In this document: piece by piece, positions 14,824 through 22,615 of the stretch
Numbering within the stretch: the stretch's first letter is position 1
How the letters are laid out: the number at the start of each line of letters is the position of its first letter
Source: an uncultured Austwickia sp.
GTDB taxonomy: Bacteria; Actinomycetota; Actinomycetes; Actinomycetales; Dermatophilaceae
Direction: 5' to 3'
Length of the DNA: 25,899 bases
Assembly: GCA_934678955.1 (NCBI GenBank)
Contig: CAKUSI010000021.1
Coordinates: 1 to 25,899 of the forward strand
The notes under the pieces: generated by a model
The model's database searches: none
What the model was told of the DNA's origin: nothing
The model's input: the letters and a program-made list of their open reading frames with translations, nothing else
Position numbers and translations under genes: made by a program

Positions 14824-16211
14824 TGGGACTCCGCGACGACGGCGTCCTCGGGCGCGTGCGCGTCGGGGGCGGCGGTCACGGGTTCGCGGTCCATCCACGA
14901 CCCGCGCAGCCAGCGCCCGATCATCAGCGCGGCGCGCACGGCCTCATGGCCAGCGAGCGCCCAGAACAGGCCGGGCAGGCCGAGGCCGAGCTGCGACACG
15001 AGGAGCCACGCGAGCGGGAGCAGCACGAGGACGCTGGCGGCGATGGAGTAGGCCATCGGCACCACGACGTCGCCCGCCGATCGCAGCGCGCCGTAGACGA
15101 CGGTCGTCGCGGCCGACAGCGGCAGCAGCACGACGCTCACCGCGAGCGCGCCGCGCGCCATGTCGACGATCGCCTCGCTCGCCCCGAAGACCGACAACGC
15201 CGGCTCCGCGAAGTACCAGAGCGCGGCCGCGAGCGCCGCCGAGGCGACCGCCGTCCAGCCGGCCGCGCGCAGCGTCGTGAGCTTCGCCCGGCGCACGTCG
15301 CGCTCGCCGACGTTCCACCCGACGATGGTCTCGTTGCCCTGCGCCAGGGCGAGGATCACGCCGGTCACGAGGGCCGTGAGCGTGAGCGCGTAGGAGCGGG
15401 CGTTGATGGCATTCGCGCCGAGCACGTTGATGAGCGACAGCGTCGCGACGATGGCCAGGTTGTAGGCGCCGTTCTCGAGCACGGTCGGGATCGACAGGCG
15501 CATCATCGCCCAGAGCGTGCGGCGCGCGGACCCGTCGTTCGGCGTCGCCCCGCGGAACAGGGTGACGCCCGTGCGGCTGCGCAGCAGCCACATCAGGATC
15601 AGCACGCCGATGCCGCGCACCAATAGGGACGGCAAGGCGGCGCCGACGACGCCGAGGTTCAGCACGAGCACGAACACGCCGAGCAGCGCCACGTCCACGA
15701 GGTTCACGACGATCGCGAGCAGGAGGATCGCGGGGGTGCGGCCGTAGGCGCGGAGCACGGCGGTCGCGGTCACGATGTACGCGTTGAACACGAGGCTCAG
15801 CGCGATCACCCACAGGTAGGCGAGGGCGTCGTCGACGAGCTCCTCCGGGGTGTTGATGAGACGCAACACGATCGGCCCCGAGACGACGACGATCAGCGCG
15901 AGCCCGACCCCGAGCAGGCTGCCCGCGCGCAGCGCCGTGCGCGAGCTGCGCGCCGCGTCGCGCTCCTTGCCCGCCCCCAACTGCTGCGCGACGACGACCA
16001 GCGCCCCGATGCTGAACAGCACCGACACGTCGTAGACGACACCCAGCATCTGGTTCGCGGTGGCGACCGCGGCGTTCAGCTCGGGGGAGGCGATGCTCAA
16101 CACGATCACGTTGCCGAGCGCCGCGAGCAGGGTGAGCACGGTCACCACGAGCAGCGGCCAGCTCAGTCGCATCAGACTCTTGCGAACGAGTCCGGTGGGG
16201 TTGTCTGTCAC
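14820..16211 (-). CDS. MATE-family efflux transporter, iron-regulated
   Basis: This is an inner-membrane multidrug/toxic-compound exporter of about 463 residues, the normal MATE length, with two six-span halves. Typical pieces are ANQMLGVVYDVSVLFSIGALVVVAQQLGAG near the N terminus (helix 2 region) and, in the second half, LAQGNETIVGWNVGE. Two GTG starts are possible, 16217 and 16211; the second is preferred because GAGAGG lies 7 nt before it. A DtxR/IdeR-type box lies just upstream, so expression should rise under iron limitation. Siderophore export is the likely job, as for some other iron-regulated exporters, but drug efflux cannot be excluded. Confidence 0.9.
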   Translation of the reverse strand: MTDNPTGLVRKSLMRLSWPLLVVTVLTLLAALGNVIVLSIASPELNAAVATANQMLGVVYDVSVLFSIGALVVVAQQLGAGKERDAARSSRTALRAGSLLGVGLALIVVVSGPIVLRLINTPEELVDDALAYLWVIALSLVFNAYIVTATAVLRAYGRTPAILLLAIVVNLVDVALLGVFVLVLNLGVVGAALPSLLVRGIGVLILMWLLRSRTGVTLFRGATPNDGSARRTLWAMMRLSIPTVLENGAYNLAIVATLSLINVLGANAINARSYALTLTALVTGVILALAQGNETIVGWNVGERDVRRAKLTTLRAAGWTAVASAALAAALWYFAEPALSVFGASEAIVDMARGALAVSVVLLPLSAATTVVYGALRSAGDVVVPMAYSIAASVLVLLPLAWLLVSQLGLGLPGLFWALAGHEAVRAALMIGRWLRGSWMDREPVTAAPDAHAPEDAVVAESH

Positions 16212-16230
16212 TGGCACGCCTCTCGAGGTG

Positions 16231-16249
16231 GGAAGTTAGGCTCACCTTA
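16231..16249. promoter_or_regulatory. DtxR/IdeR iron box
   Basis: The 15-bp core AAGTTAGGCTCACCT (16233-16247) matches the actinobacterial iron-box core AGGTTAGGCTAACCT at 13 of 15 positions, recalled from the known consensus. It lies 20 bp upstream of the MATE start, in promoter position, consistent with Fe2+-dependent repression by a DtxR-family regulator. Confidence 0.8.
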
Positions 16250-16366
16250 CTTTCATCTCGGCGGGCGCGTCCTCCGGATCCCACGGGGCGACCGGCGGGC
16301 CCGTCTCTGGGGGCCCTCCGCCCGCATCCCCCGCCCCGTCGACGAGGAGGGGCAGGAACACAAAAG

Positions 16367-16408
16367 AACGGCCCCTGACTTAGGCGTATCACCTAGTCAG
16401 AGGCCGTT
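16367..16408. terminator. Strong hairpin, probable terminator of mobile-element transcripts
   Basis: AACGGCCCCTGACTTAG (16367-16383) and CTAGTCAGAGGCCGTT (16393-16408) pair over 16 positions with one bulged base and a 9-nt loop. On the minus strand the only mismatch becomes a G-U pair and the stem is followed by CTTTT, so it works best for transcripts coming from the right. It insulates the iron module from the HTH region. Confidence 0.75.
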
Positions 16409-16564
16409 TCCCTGGTTGTGGACCTCCGTAGAGAGTTTGAGAACCCCTGCCCACACCTGAAAACCCTGTCCTTGCGCAGGTCACGGGGCTTCTACAACCA
16501 CAACCAGCGCTCCTCCGAGCCTACCGTTTCCGACTCCAGGGGGCGAGTGGTGCGATCACTTGGG

Positions 16565-16912
16565 ATGGCTCAAACCCTCCTTCGACCGGAGCAGGTGGAC
16601 GATCTGGTGGCGCAGTACCGCGAGGGCGCAACGCTAGTGGAGCTGGCATCCGTGTTCGGAGTGAACCGCCGCACGGTCGCCACCCACCTCGCCCGTCGGG
16701 AGGTGACGATCCGCCGTGGACGGTTCGATCCTTCCCGCATCCATGAAGCAGCCGACCTCTACCTCAGCGGGTTGACGCTGGTAGAGGTCGGCATGAAGGT
16801 CGGGGCGGGGCCTCAGGCGGTCCGGCAAGCGCTCGCTTCGCACGGTGTCGTGATTCGGCCTGACGGGGGCCGTCGTTCGCGGATCACCGCGTCCTCGTCC
16901 GCCGCCGGTTGA
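16565..16912 (+). CDS. Orphan recombinase-type helix-turn-helix protein
   Basis: This 115-residue protein contains two HTH-like repeats: LRPEQVDDLVAQYREGATLVELASVFGVNRRTVATHL (first, about 6-42) and IHEAADLYLSGLTLVEVGMKVGAGPQAVRQAL (second, about 58-89); only parts are diagnostic. Such tandem HTH modules occur at the C terminus of serine recombinases and as stand-alone accessory proteins on actinobacterial mobile elements. No catalytic recombinase domain lies upstream, so it is either a remnant or a small DNA-binding protein. ATG 16565 begins the conserved part, but its ribosome site is weak; the frame stays open to 16418. It converges on the next gene with a 2-bp gap. Confidence 0.6.
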   Translation: MAQTLLRPEQVDDLVAQYREGATLVELASVFGVNRRTVATHLARREVTIRRGRFDPSRIHEAADLYLSGLTLVEVGMKVGAGPQAVRQALASHGVVIRPDGGRRSRITASSSAAG

Positions 16913-16914
16913 GC

Positions 16915-17286
16915 CTAGGCACGAAGGACCGGCACCCGAGTGTTCGCCTCCGCGAGCGCTTCGTGGCGCTGGTGACGACGGATCGTCGCTTCGCGCAGGC
17001 GTGCGCGAGTGAGCAGAACGACGCTCACGGGTCCCATGATGATGAACTTGAGTGCGTTCCAGCATGCCCACAGGACGATGAGGTGGAGCCAGCCGGGGCC
17101 GCCGTCGGCTGCCGCGCCAGAGCAGATGCTGGCGATCAGGATGTACGGAAGCGCGACCAGCATCGCGGGTATCCCCCACTTGAGTCCGCGTCGGGTGCGG
17201 ATGGCAGCGAGCAGTCGGTTGCTCGGCATGTAGCGGTGCAGATAGTCGCGGGTGCGAACGCTGAGCGTCCAGATAAGGCGGAACAT
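16915..17286 (-). CDS. Small accessory membrane protein ('sulfate permease'-labelled family)
   Basis: This 123-residue protein has a basic amphipathic start (VRTRDYLHRYMPSNRLL), two hydrophobic segments (about 39-58 and 67-93) and a basic C terminus. The pattern TRRGLKWGIPAML ... WNALKFI..GP matches a short family seen on actinobacterial plasmids and genomic islands and often labelled 'sulfate permease' in databases. It is far too short to be a SulP transporter, and I regard that name as unsupported. The start is ATG 17286 with GAGAGG upstream. It is tail to tail with the HTH gene, and both sit exactly where mtlA is broken. Confidence 0.65.
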   Translation of the reverse strand: MFRLIWTLSVRTRDYLHRYMPSNRLLAAIRTRRGLKWGIPAMLVALPYILIASICSGAAADGGPGWLHLIVLWACWNALKFIIMGPVSVVLLTRARLREATIRRHQRHEALAEANTRVPVLRA

Positions 17287-17550
17287 GACGGGCCTCTCGT
17301 CACACGTGTTACTCCGTCGAGGAGGCAGAACGTGTGTGAGTGCCCGAAGGCCGTCCCGGAGGACCCGCAATATGAGGAGAACCTGCCTCACCATCCACTG
17401 TACGCCGGGGTCGGCTTTCAAGGAACCCTTCGGCTCCCGCGTCGCCGCGCGCACCTCTCTGTAGGAGTGAGAGAGAATGCCCGCCTGCTGCAGGAATGGG
17501 TGGCGGCCGGCCATCCCGCGGAGACCTTCTCCGCGCTCGGTGAGGTCCAC
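17287..17550. other. 264-bp junction between mobile DNA and truncated mtlA
   Basis: The first 88 or so codons expected for the mannitol EIIC domain are absent in every frame of this stretch. The frame of mtlA is open through it, but the residues show no membrane-protein character (charged, Arg/His-rich) until MFIGAMIMAPL. The left part should hold the promoter of the small membrane protein; CACACGT...ACGTGTG inverted elements lie near 17294 and 17329. The breakpoint must lie close to 17545-17551. Confidence 0.55.
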
Positions 17551-19194
17551 ATGTTCATCGGTGCCATGATCATGGCACCGCTGGCTGCGTGGCTGATGAA
17601 GAAGCTTGACGCACTGTGGGACGGGAAGATCCGGGCCGGGTTCGAGATGCTTGTGAACCTGTTCTCGGCCGGCATCTTCTCCTTCGCCATGGCCGTGGCC
17701 GGTTTCTACCTGCTCGCCCCGGTGGTCAACGGACTGATGAACGCGCTGTCGGCGGGTGTGGCCGGCCTCATCAACGCAGGCCTGCTGCCGTTGGTTTCGC
17801 TGCTGATCGAACCGGCGAAGGTGTTCTTCCTCAACAACGCGATCAACCACGGCGTGCTGACGCCGCTCGGCATCGCCGACGCTGCGGAACACGGCAAGTC
17901 CGTGCTGTTCATGCTCGAGGCGAACCCCGGCCCCGGCCTGGGAATCCTCCTCGCCTACTGGTTCTTCGGCAAGGGCGCGGCCAGGGCGTCGGCGCCCGGC
18001 GCCGCGATCATCCACTTCTTCGGCGGCATCCACGAGATCTACTTCCCGTACGTGCTGATGCGGCCGCAGCTGATCATCGCCGCCATCGGTGGCGGCATGA
18101 CCGGCGTGTTCCTCAACGTGGCTTTCAAGACCGGCCTGGTCTCGCCCGCCGCGCCCGGCTCCTTCATCGCAGTCATGGCCGTGGCGGCCAGGGACTCCTA
18201 CGTCGGCCTTGTGATAGCGGTGTTCGGGGCGGCGGCCGTCAGTTTCGCCATTGCCGCACTACTTCTGCGGATCAGCGGGAAGGGTGAGGATGACCTGGCG
18301 GCGGCCACCGCCAAGATGGAGGCGATGAAGGGGAAGAAGTCCTCCGTTGCCGGTGCGCTGGTGGGCGACGCTGGCGCCGACACCTCGGGCCACACCGGGC
18401 GCATCAACCGGATCGTCTTCGCGTGCGACGCCGGCATGGGTTCCTCCGCAATGGGCGCGACCGTGCTGCGGAACAAGGTCAAGGAGGCCGGCTTCTCCGA
18501 CATCCTCGTCACCAACAAGTCCATCGCCAACCTCAACGACGAATGGGACGTGGTGGTCACCCAGCAGGAACTCACCCAACGCGCCAGACAGCGCACCGGG
18601 GGCGCCATCCACGTCAGCGTCGACCAGTTCATGAACTCGCCCAGATACGACGAGGTGGTCGAGCTGGTCCGGGAACGCAACAGCGACGTGCCCGTCGCGG
18701 CCGCAGCGCCCGCCGCGGTACCAGCCCGTGCGGCACACGCCGAGCCGGAGCCGGAGCCGGAACCCGCGCGGGAGGTCATGACGGATCGCACCATCATCTT
18801 GTCCGGCAGCGCCGGATCCGCCACGGACGCCATCGACGAGGCCGGCCGGCTGCTGGTGGCCGTCGGGGCCGTCGACGACGACTATGTCGCGGCCATGCAC
18901 GACCGGGAGGCCACCGTCAGCACGTTCATGGGCAACGGGCTCGCCATCCCGCACGGCACCAACGAGGCCAAGTCGGCGATCAAACGGACCTCCATGTCCT
19001 TCGTCCGCTACGCGGAGCCAATCGACTGGAAGGGGGAACCGGTGGAGTTCGTCATCGCCATCGCGGGCATCGGGGACGAACACCTCGGGCTGCTCCAGAA
19101 GGTGGCACTGACCTTCGCCGATCTCACGCAGGTGGAGAAGCTGAGGGCCGCCAGCACCGCCGACGAGGTCCTCGACATCTTCGGCAGGGACTGA
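17551..19194 (+). CDS. mtlA: Mannitol PTS EIICBA, N-terminally truncated
   Basis: This is the mannitol-specific permease/phosphotransferase. From the ATG at 17551 it has 547 residues. The EIIC part (1-245) starts at the position of E. coli MtlA's MFLGAMI and keeps NNAINHG (95-101), ANPGPG (124-129) and GGIHEIYFPYVLM (158-170). The EIIB domain follows with Cys292 in FACDAGMGSSAMGA, then a Pro/Glu linker (398-405) and EIIA with His468 in AIPHGT. About 90 N-terminal residues, the first membrane spans of EIIC, are missing, so mannitol transport is probably lost, though EIIB and EIIA could still transfer phosphate. A GTGAGG 5 nt before the ATG might allow expression. mtlD follows after 10 bp. Confidence 0.9.
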   Translation: MFIGAMIMAPLAAWLMKKLDALWDGKIRAGFEMLVNLFSAGIFSFAMAVAGFYLLAPVVNGLMNALSAGVAGLINAGLLPLVSLLIEPAKVFFLNNAINHGVLTPLGIADAAEHGKSVLFMLEANPGPGLGILLAYWFFGKGAARASAPGAAIIHFFGGIHEIYFPYVLMRPQLIIAAIGGGMTGVFLNVAFKTGLVSPAAPGSFIAVMAVAARDSYVGLVIAVFGAAAVSFAIAALLLRISGKGEDDLAAATAKMEAMKGKKSSVAGALVGDAGADTSGHTGRINRIVFACDAGMGSSAMGATVLRNKVKEAGFSDILVTNKSIANLNDEWDVVVTQQELTQRARQRTGGAIHVSVDQFMNSPRYDEVVELVRERNSDVPVAAAAPAAVPARAAHAEPEPEPEPAREVMTDRTIILSGSAGSATDAIDEAGRLLVAVGAVDDDYVAAMHDREATVSTFMGNGLAIPHGTNEAKSAIKRTSMSFVRYAEPIDWKGEPVEFVIAIAGIGDEHLGLLQKVALTFADLTQVEKLRAASTADEVLDIFGRD

Positions 19195-19204
19195 GGTGAA
19201 CGAC

Positions 19205-20353
19205 ATGAAGGCTGTTCACTTCGGGGCCGGCAACATCGGCCGAGGCTTCGTCGGACTGCTGCTCCGGCAAGCCGGGATGGACCTGGTCTTCGCGGACGTT
19301 TCCGCCCCGCTCATCGACGCGCTGAAGGCGGCGGACTCCTACCAGGTGCACGCCGTCGGGACTGACCCGTACGACGTCACGGTCAGCGGGTACTCGGCTG
19401 TCAACTCGGCCACCGAACCAGAGGCCCTGACCCGTGAGCTCGCCAGTGCGGATCTGATCACTACCACCGTCGGCGTCCACATCCTGAAGTTCGTGGCGCC
19501 CGCCATCGCGGCCGGCATCGCGGCCAGGCCCCCGGGTGCGCCCCGGGTGGCGGTGCTGGCGTGCGAGAACGCCATCCATGCCACCGACATCCTCCAGGCC
19601 GCGATCCGTGAGCACTATGCAGGCGACGACCTCGACGACAGGGCGGCCTTCGCGAACACCGCCATCGACAGGATCGTCCCCGCCCAAGCCCCGGACGCGG
19701 GCCTCGACGTCACCGTCGAGACCTTCTTCGAATGGGTGATCGACAAGCAACCATTCGGCGACGATGTGATTGACATCCCGGGGGTCGTGTGGGTGGATGA
19801 GTTGCGGCCATACATCGAGCGCAAACTCTTCACCGTGAACACCGGCCACGCGATCACCGCGTGGCACGGCTGGGCCGCAGGGATCCAGAAGATCTCCGAC
19901 GCGGTCCAGGAGCCGGGCGTGCGCTCGAAGGTGGCAGGGGCGCTGGCGGAGACCTCGGCGCTGCTGGTCGCCAAGCACGAGTTCGACGCCGACGTGCAGC
20001 GGGCCTACGCAGCCAAGAACCTGGAGCGGTTCGCCAACCCGTACCTGCCGGACACCGTCGAGCGGGTCGGCAGGTCCCCGTTGCGGAAACTGTCCCGACA
20101 CGACCGGATCGTCGGGCCCGCGGCGGAACTGGCGGAACGTGGTCTGGGTTTCGAGAACCTCCTCGAGGCCTTCGCGGCGGCGCTGGCCTTCGACGTGGCC
20201 GACGATCCGGAGGTCGCCCAGCTGAAGGAGATCCTTTCCTTGGGCGACGCGGATTCCGCCACGGTCACCATCACGGGCCTGGACGCCGACCACCCGCTCT
20301 ACCCGGCCGTCCGGGACCTGATCCGGCAACGCATCGTCGCCACCGGCAACTGA
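19205..20353 (+). CDS. mtlD: Mannitol-1-phosphate 5-dehydrogenase (MtlD)
   Basis: MtlD oxidises mannitol-1-phosphate to fructose-6-phosphate with NAD+. The 382-residue length is right for the family. The start MKAVHFGAGNIGRGFVG carries the NAD-binding loop GAGNIGRG (7-14). Other conserved parts are ACENAIHAT, DRIVP, VETFFEWVIDKQPF and the catalytic helix KLFTVNTGHAITAWHG. ATG 19205 is preferred to GTG 19196, because AGGTGA lies 5 nt before it and the N terminus then aligns with E. coli MtlD. It is intact although its upstream partner is truncated. Confidence 0.95.
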   Translation: MKAVHFGAGNIGRGFVGLLLRQAGMDLVFADVSAPLIDALKAADSYQVHAVGTDPYDVTVSGYSAVNSATEPEALTRELASADLITTTVGVHILKFVAPAIAAGIAARPPGAPRVAVLACENAIHATDILQAAIREHYAGDDLDDRAAFANTAIDRIVPAQAPDAGLDVTVETFFEWVIDKQPFGDDVIDIPGVVWVDELRPYIERKLFTVNTGHAITAWHGWAAGIQKISDAVQEPGVRSKVAGALAETSALLVAKHEFDADVQRAYAAKNLERFANPYLPDTVERVGRSPLRKLSRHDRIVGPAAELAERGLGFENLLEAFAAALAFDVADDPEVAQLKEILSLGDADSATVTITGLDADHPLYPAVRDLIRQRIVATGN

Positions 20354-20405
20354 CACCGGCCGACGCGCACAAATCCATCATCACCCATTTGGAAGGAACA
20401 TACCC

Positions 20406-20675
20406 ATGGCAGAACGAACGGTGAAGATCGCCAGCAAGAGCGGCCTCCACGCACGTCCCGCATCCATCTTCACGAAGGCGGCCGCCGAACAACCGGCGGC
20501 CGTGACCATCGGGAAGCCGGGCGGCAACGCGGTCCAGGCGTCGAGCATCCTGATGCTGATGACGCTCGGGGCGAAGTACCAGGACGAGGTGATCCTGCGC
20601 GCCGAGGGCGACGGTGCTGAGGAGTCGGTGAACGCGCTCGGAGACCTCCTGGAGCGCGATCTGGACGCTGAGTAG
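20406..20675 (+). CDS. ptsH: Phosphocarrier protein HPr
   Basis: HPr relays phosphate from Enzyme I to sugar-specific EIIA domains. This is an 89-residue, full-length protein. The active-site histidine is His15 in SGLHARPAS. The regulatory-serine region reads QASSILMLMTLG (Ser46/Ser47), but no HPr kinase is expected in Actinobacteria. The start is ATG 20406 with GGAAGGAAC upstream. It lies 52 bp after mtlD and is probably co-transcribed with it, converging on Enzyme I. Confidence 0.95.
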   Translation: MAERTVKIASKSGLHARPASIFTKAAAEQPAAVTIGKPGGNAVQASSILMLMTLGAKYQDEVILRAEGDGAEESVNALGDLLERDLDAE

Positions 20676-20701
20676 GCACGCCGAATTTCCCGGGAATGAC
20701 T

Positions 20702-20732
20702 TGTGGGGCTGCGCAGATTGCGCAGCCCCACA
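20702..20732. terminator. Bidirectional terminator between ptsH and ptsI
   Basis: TGTGGGGCTGCGCA (20702-20715), loop GAT, and TGCGCAGCCCCACA (20719-20732) form a perfect 14-bp stem with a 3-nt loop. It lies in the 69-bp gap between the convergent genes for HPr and Enzyme I and serves both. Confidence 0.9.
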
Positions 20733-20744
20733 GTCATGCCCCAG

Positions 20745-22463
20745 TCAGATGCCGAGCTCGGCCAGGATCGGAAGCTCCGCCCGAACGCTGCCTCGAGCCT
20801 CCTTGGCTGTGCGGGCGCCGACCGCGAGCTGGGCCAGGCGCTTCGCGTCCTCGATCGTCACGGTTTCGAGCACCTTCGCCACGGCCGGGAGGGAACGGGG
20901 CGTCATGGACAGGGAGTTGACGCCGAGCCCGACCAGGACCACGGCCAGTGCCGGATCCCCGGCCGCCTCGCCGCACACCCCGACGGACTTGTTGGCCTTG
21001 TCCCCGTAGGTCCCAGGGTCCCCGCCTGCGGAACGGGCGCCGTCGCAGGTCATGGCGACCAGCCGGAGCACGGCCGGCTGCCACGGATCGTTCAGGTGTG
21101 CCAGCGATCCGAGCATGCGGTCGGCGGCCATCGTGTACTGGGTCAGGTCGTTGGTTCCGATGGAGGCGAAGTCGGCGACCTGCAGCATCCAGTCGGCCGT
21201 CACGGCCGCGGAGGGCGTCTCCACCATGATCCCGGCGGGCGACAGGCCACGTTCACGGCACAAGGCGATGAACTCCTCGGTGTCCTCGACGCTTGAGACC
21301 ATCGGCACCATCACCCAGACCTCTGCATCCGTCTGGCTGGCGGCCGCGGCGATCGCATCGAGTTGGTTGGCAAGAACCTGCGGCTTCTCCCAGGACGTCC
21401 GCCAGGCGCGGACCCCGAGCGCAGGGTTGGGCTCGTCGGCGTCGGTCAGGAACGGAAGCGGCTTGTCCGCGCCGGCGTCGATGGTTCGGACCACCACCTT
21501 CTTCCCCGGGAAGCACGCGAAAGTGTCCCGGTACGCCTGGGTCTGCTCCTCGACGCTGGGCTCCTCGTCCCGGTCGAGGAACAGGAACTCTGTGCGGAAC
21601 AGCCCGACGCCGTCGGCGTTCGCGGACACCGCACGCTTCGCGTCCTGCACGCCGCCGATGTTGGCCAGCAGCGCCATCCGGGTGCCGTCGGCCAGGGTGG
21701 CCCCACCGCCCGCGTAGGTGAGCGGATGCTGCTGCAGTTCGGCCCAGGCATCGGCCAGCTCGCGTTCCCTCTGGCCGACGGCGTCGGTGATGATGCCTTG
21801 TGCCCCGTCGACGAAGACCTCAGTGTCTGCCGGGATGTCCAGGACGCCCTTGGCCGCAACGATGGCGGGCAGGCCCAACTGGCGGGCCAGGATCGCGGTG
21901 TGGGACTGGGGTCCGCCGTCGGAGGTGACGAGCCCAACCACCCTGGCCGGGTCGAGGGTGGCCGTATCGGCCGGGGCCAGGTCGATGGCCAGCAGCACGA
22001 ACGGCTCGGCCGCGCTGGGGATGCCGGGCGGTTGCTCGCCCCGGAGCTCGGCGACGATCCGGTCCCGCACGTCCTTAACGTCCGTGGCGCGCTCAGCCAT
22101 GTAGCCGCCCAGGCCGACCAGCATGTCGGCCACCTGGTTCCCGGCCTCCCAGACCGCCCGCTCTGGCGTCAGCCGCTGCGACGCCACCATGCCGGCGGCG
22201 CTCTGCGTCAGCGTCGGATCCGCGGCCATCTGGGCTGTGGCCTCCAGGACCCCTCGGGCATCGCCGGTGGCTGACTTGGCCCGTTCCTCCAGCAGGTCTC
22301 GAACGCGCCCGGCTGCGACGCCGATCCGGGCCGCCTCCACCTCAAGGTCTGCGCCGTCGGCCACCCGGTCCGACTCGGGAGGTTCGGACACCGGGGGCGC
22401 CATCTTCTTCACCTTGGCGATCACACGCCCTGCGCTTACAGCCACACCTTGGTACTGGGACAC
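20745..22463 (-). CDS. ptsI: PTS Enzyme I (phosphoenolpyruvate-protein phosphotransferase)
   Basis: Enzyme I takes phosphate from phosphoenolpyruvate and passes it to HPr. The 572-residue protein is full length. The phosphorylated histidine is His188 in GGPQSHTAILAR. The PEP-binding barrel shows GVGLFRTEFLF, RTIDAGADKPLPF, MVPMVSS and the catalytic cysteine in VGVCGEAAGDP. The start is GTG 22463 with GAGGAG 8 nt upstream and the product beginning (M)SQYQGVAVSAG; the frame is open far upstream but only as an antiframe of the next gene. It faces ptsH. It probably serves all PTS systems of the cell. Confidence 0.95.
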   Translation of the reverse strand: MSQYQGVAVSAGRVIAKVKKMAPPVSEPPESDRVADGADLEVEAARIGVAAGRVRDLLEERAKSATGDARGVLEATAQMAADPTLTQSAAGMVASQRLTPERAVWEAGNQVADMLVGLGGYMAERATDVKDVRDRIVAELRGEQPPGIPSAAEPFVLLAIDLAPADTATLDPARVVGLVTSDGGPQSHTAILARQLGLPAIVAAKGVLDIPADTEVFVDGAQGIITDAVGQRERELADAWAELQQHPLTYAGGGATLADGTRMALLANIGGVQDAKRAVSANADGVGLFRTEFLFLDRDEEPSVEEQTQAYRDTFACFPGKKVVVRTIDAGADKPLPFLTDADEPNPALGVRAWRTSWEKPQVLANQLDAIAAAASQTDAEVWVMVPMVSSVEDTEEFIALCRERGLSPAGIMVETPSAAVTADWMLQVADFASIGTNDLTQYTMAADRMLGSLAHLNDPWQPAVLRLVAMTCDGARSAGGDPGTYGDKANKSVGVCGEAAGDPALAVVLVGLGVNSLSMTPRSLPAVAKVLETVTIEDAKRLAQLAVGARTAKEARGSVRAELPILAELGI

Positions 22464-22615
22464 CTTCGTCGCTCCTCGTGACAGCCTGCCCGGGCCGTCT
22501 GCCCGGAATGTTCCCCATGCTAACGGGCCGCATCCGCCGCGGGGAGGCGGCGCAGGATTCAGTGTGCCGTGGGCGCACACCTTCCAATCGGTTCGGGCGC
22601 GGGCTGCCTGTCTAT

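Larger units (their letters stand above)
16218..16564. other. 347-bp gap: iron box, hairpin and inverted repeat
   Basis: Besides the iron box and the hairpin at 16367-16408, this gap holds a 10-bp inverted repeat, CTGGTTGTGG (16412-16421) and CCACAACCAG (16498-16507), enclosing 76 bp. An open frame continuous with the HTH gene runs back to 16418 but has no ribosome site. I see no RNA gene. The part right of 16360 looks like the edge of the mobile-DNA scar. Confidence 0.6.

Noticed and set aside
16410..16510. Possible tRNA remnant (TGGACCTCC... resembles a reversed tRNA 3' end)
   Set aside because: The would-be T stem does not pair and no anticodon arm can be drawn.
16909..17550. Upstream in-frame extension of mtlA as a genuine novel N terminus
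   Set aside because: It runs antisense through the small membrane protein gene and has no hydrophobic spans or ribosome site; it is an open frame by base composition.
22464..22615. Rho-independent terminator after the Kef-type antiporter
   Set aside because: Only short GC stems without a T-run are visible, no better than background for this composition.
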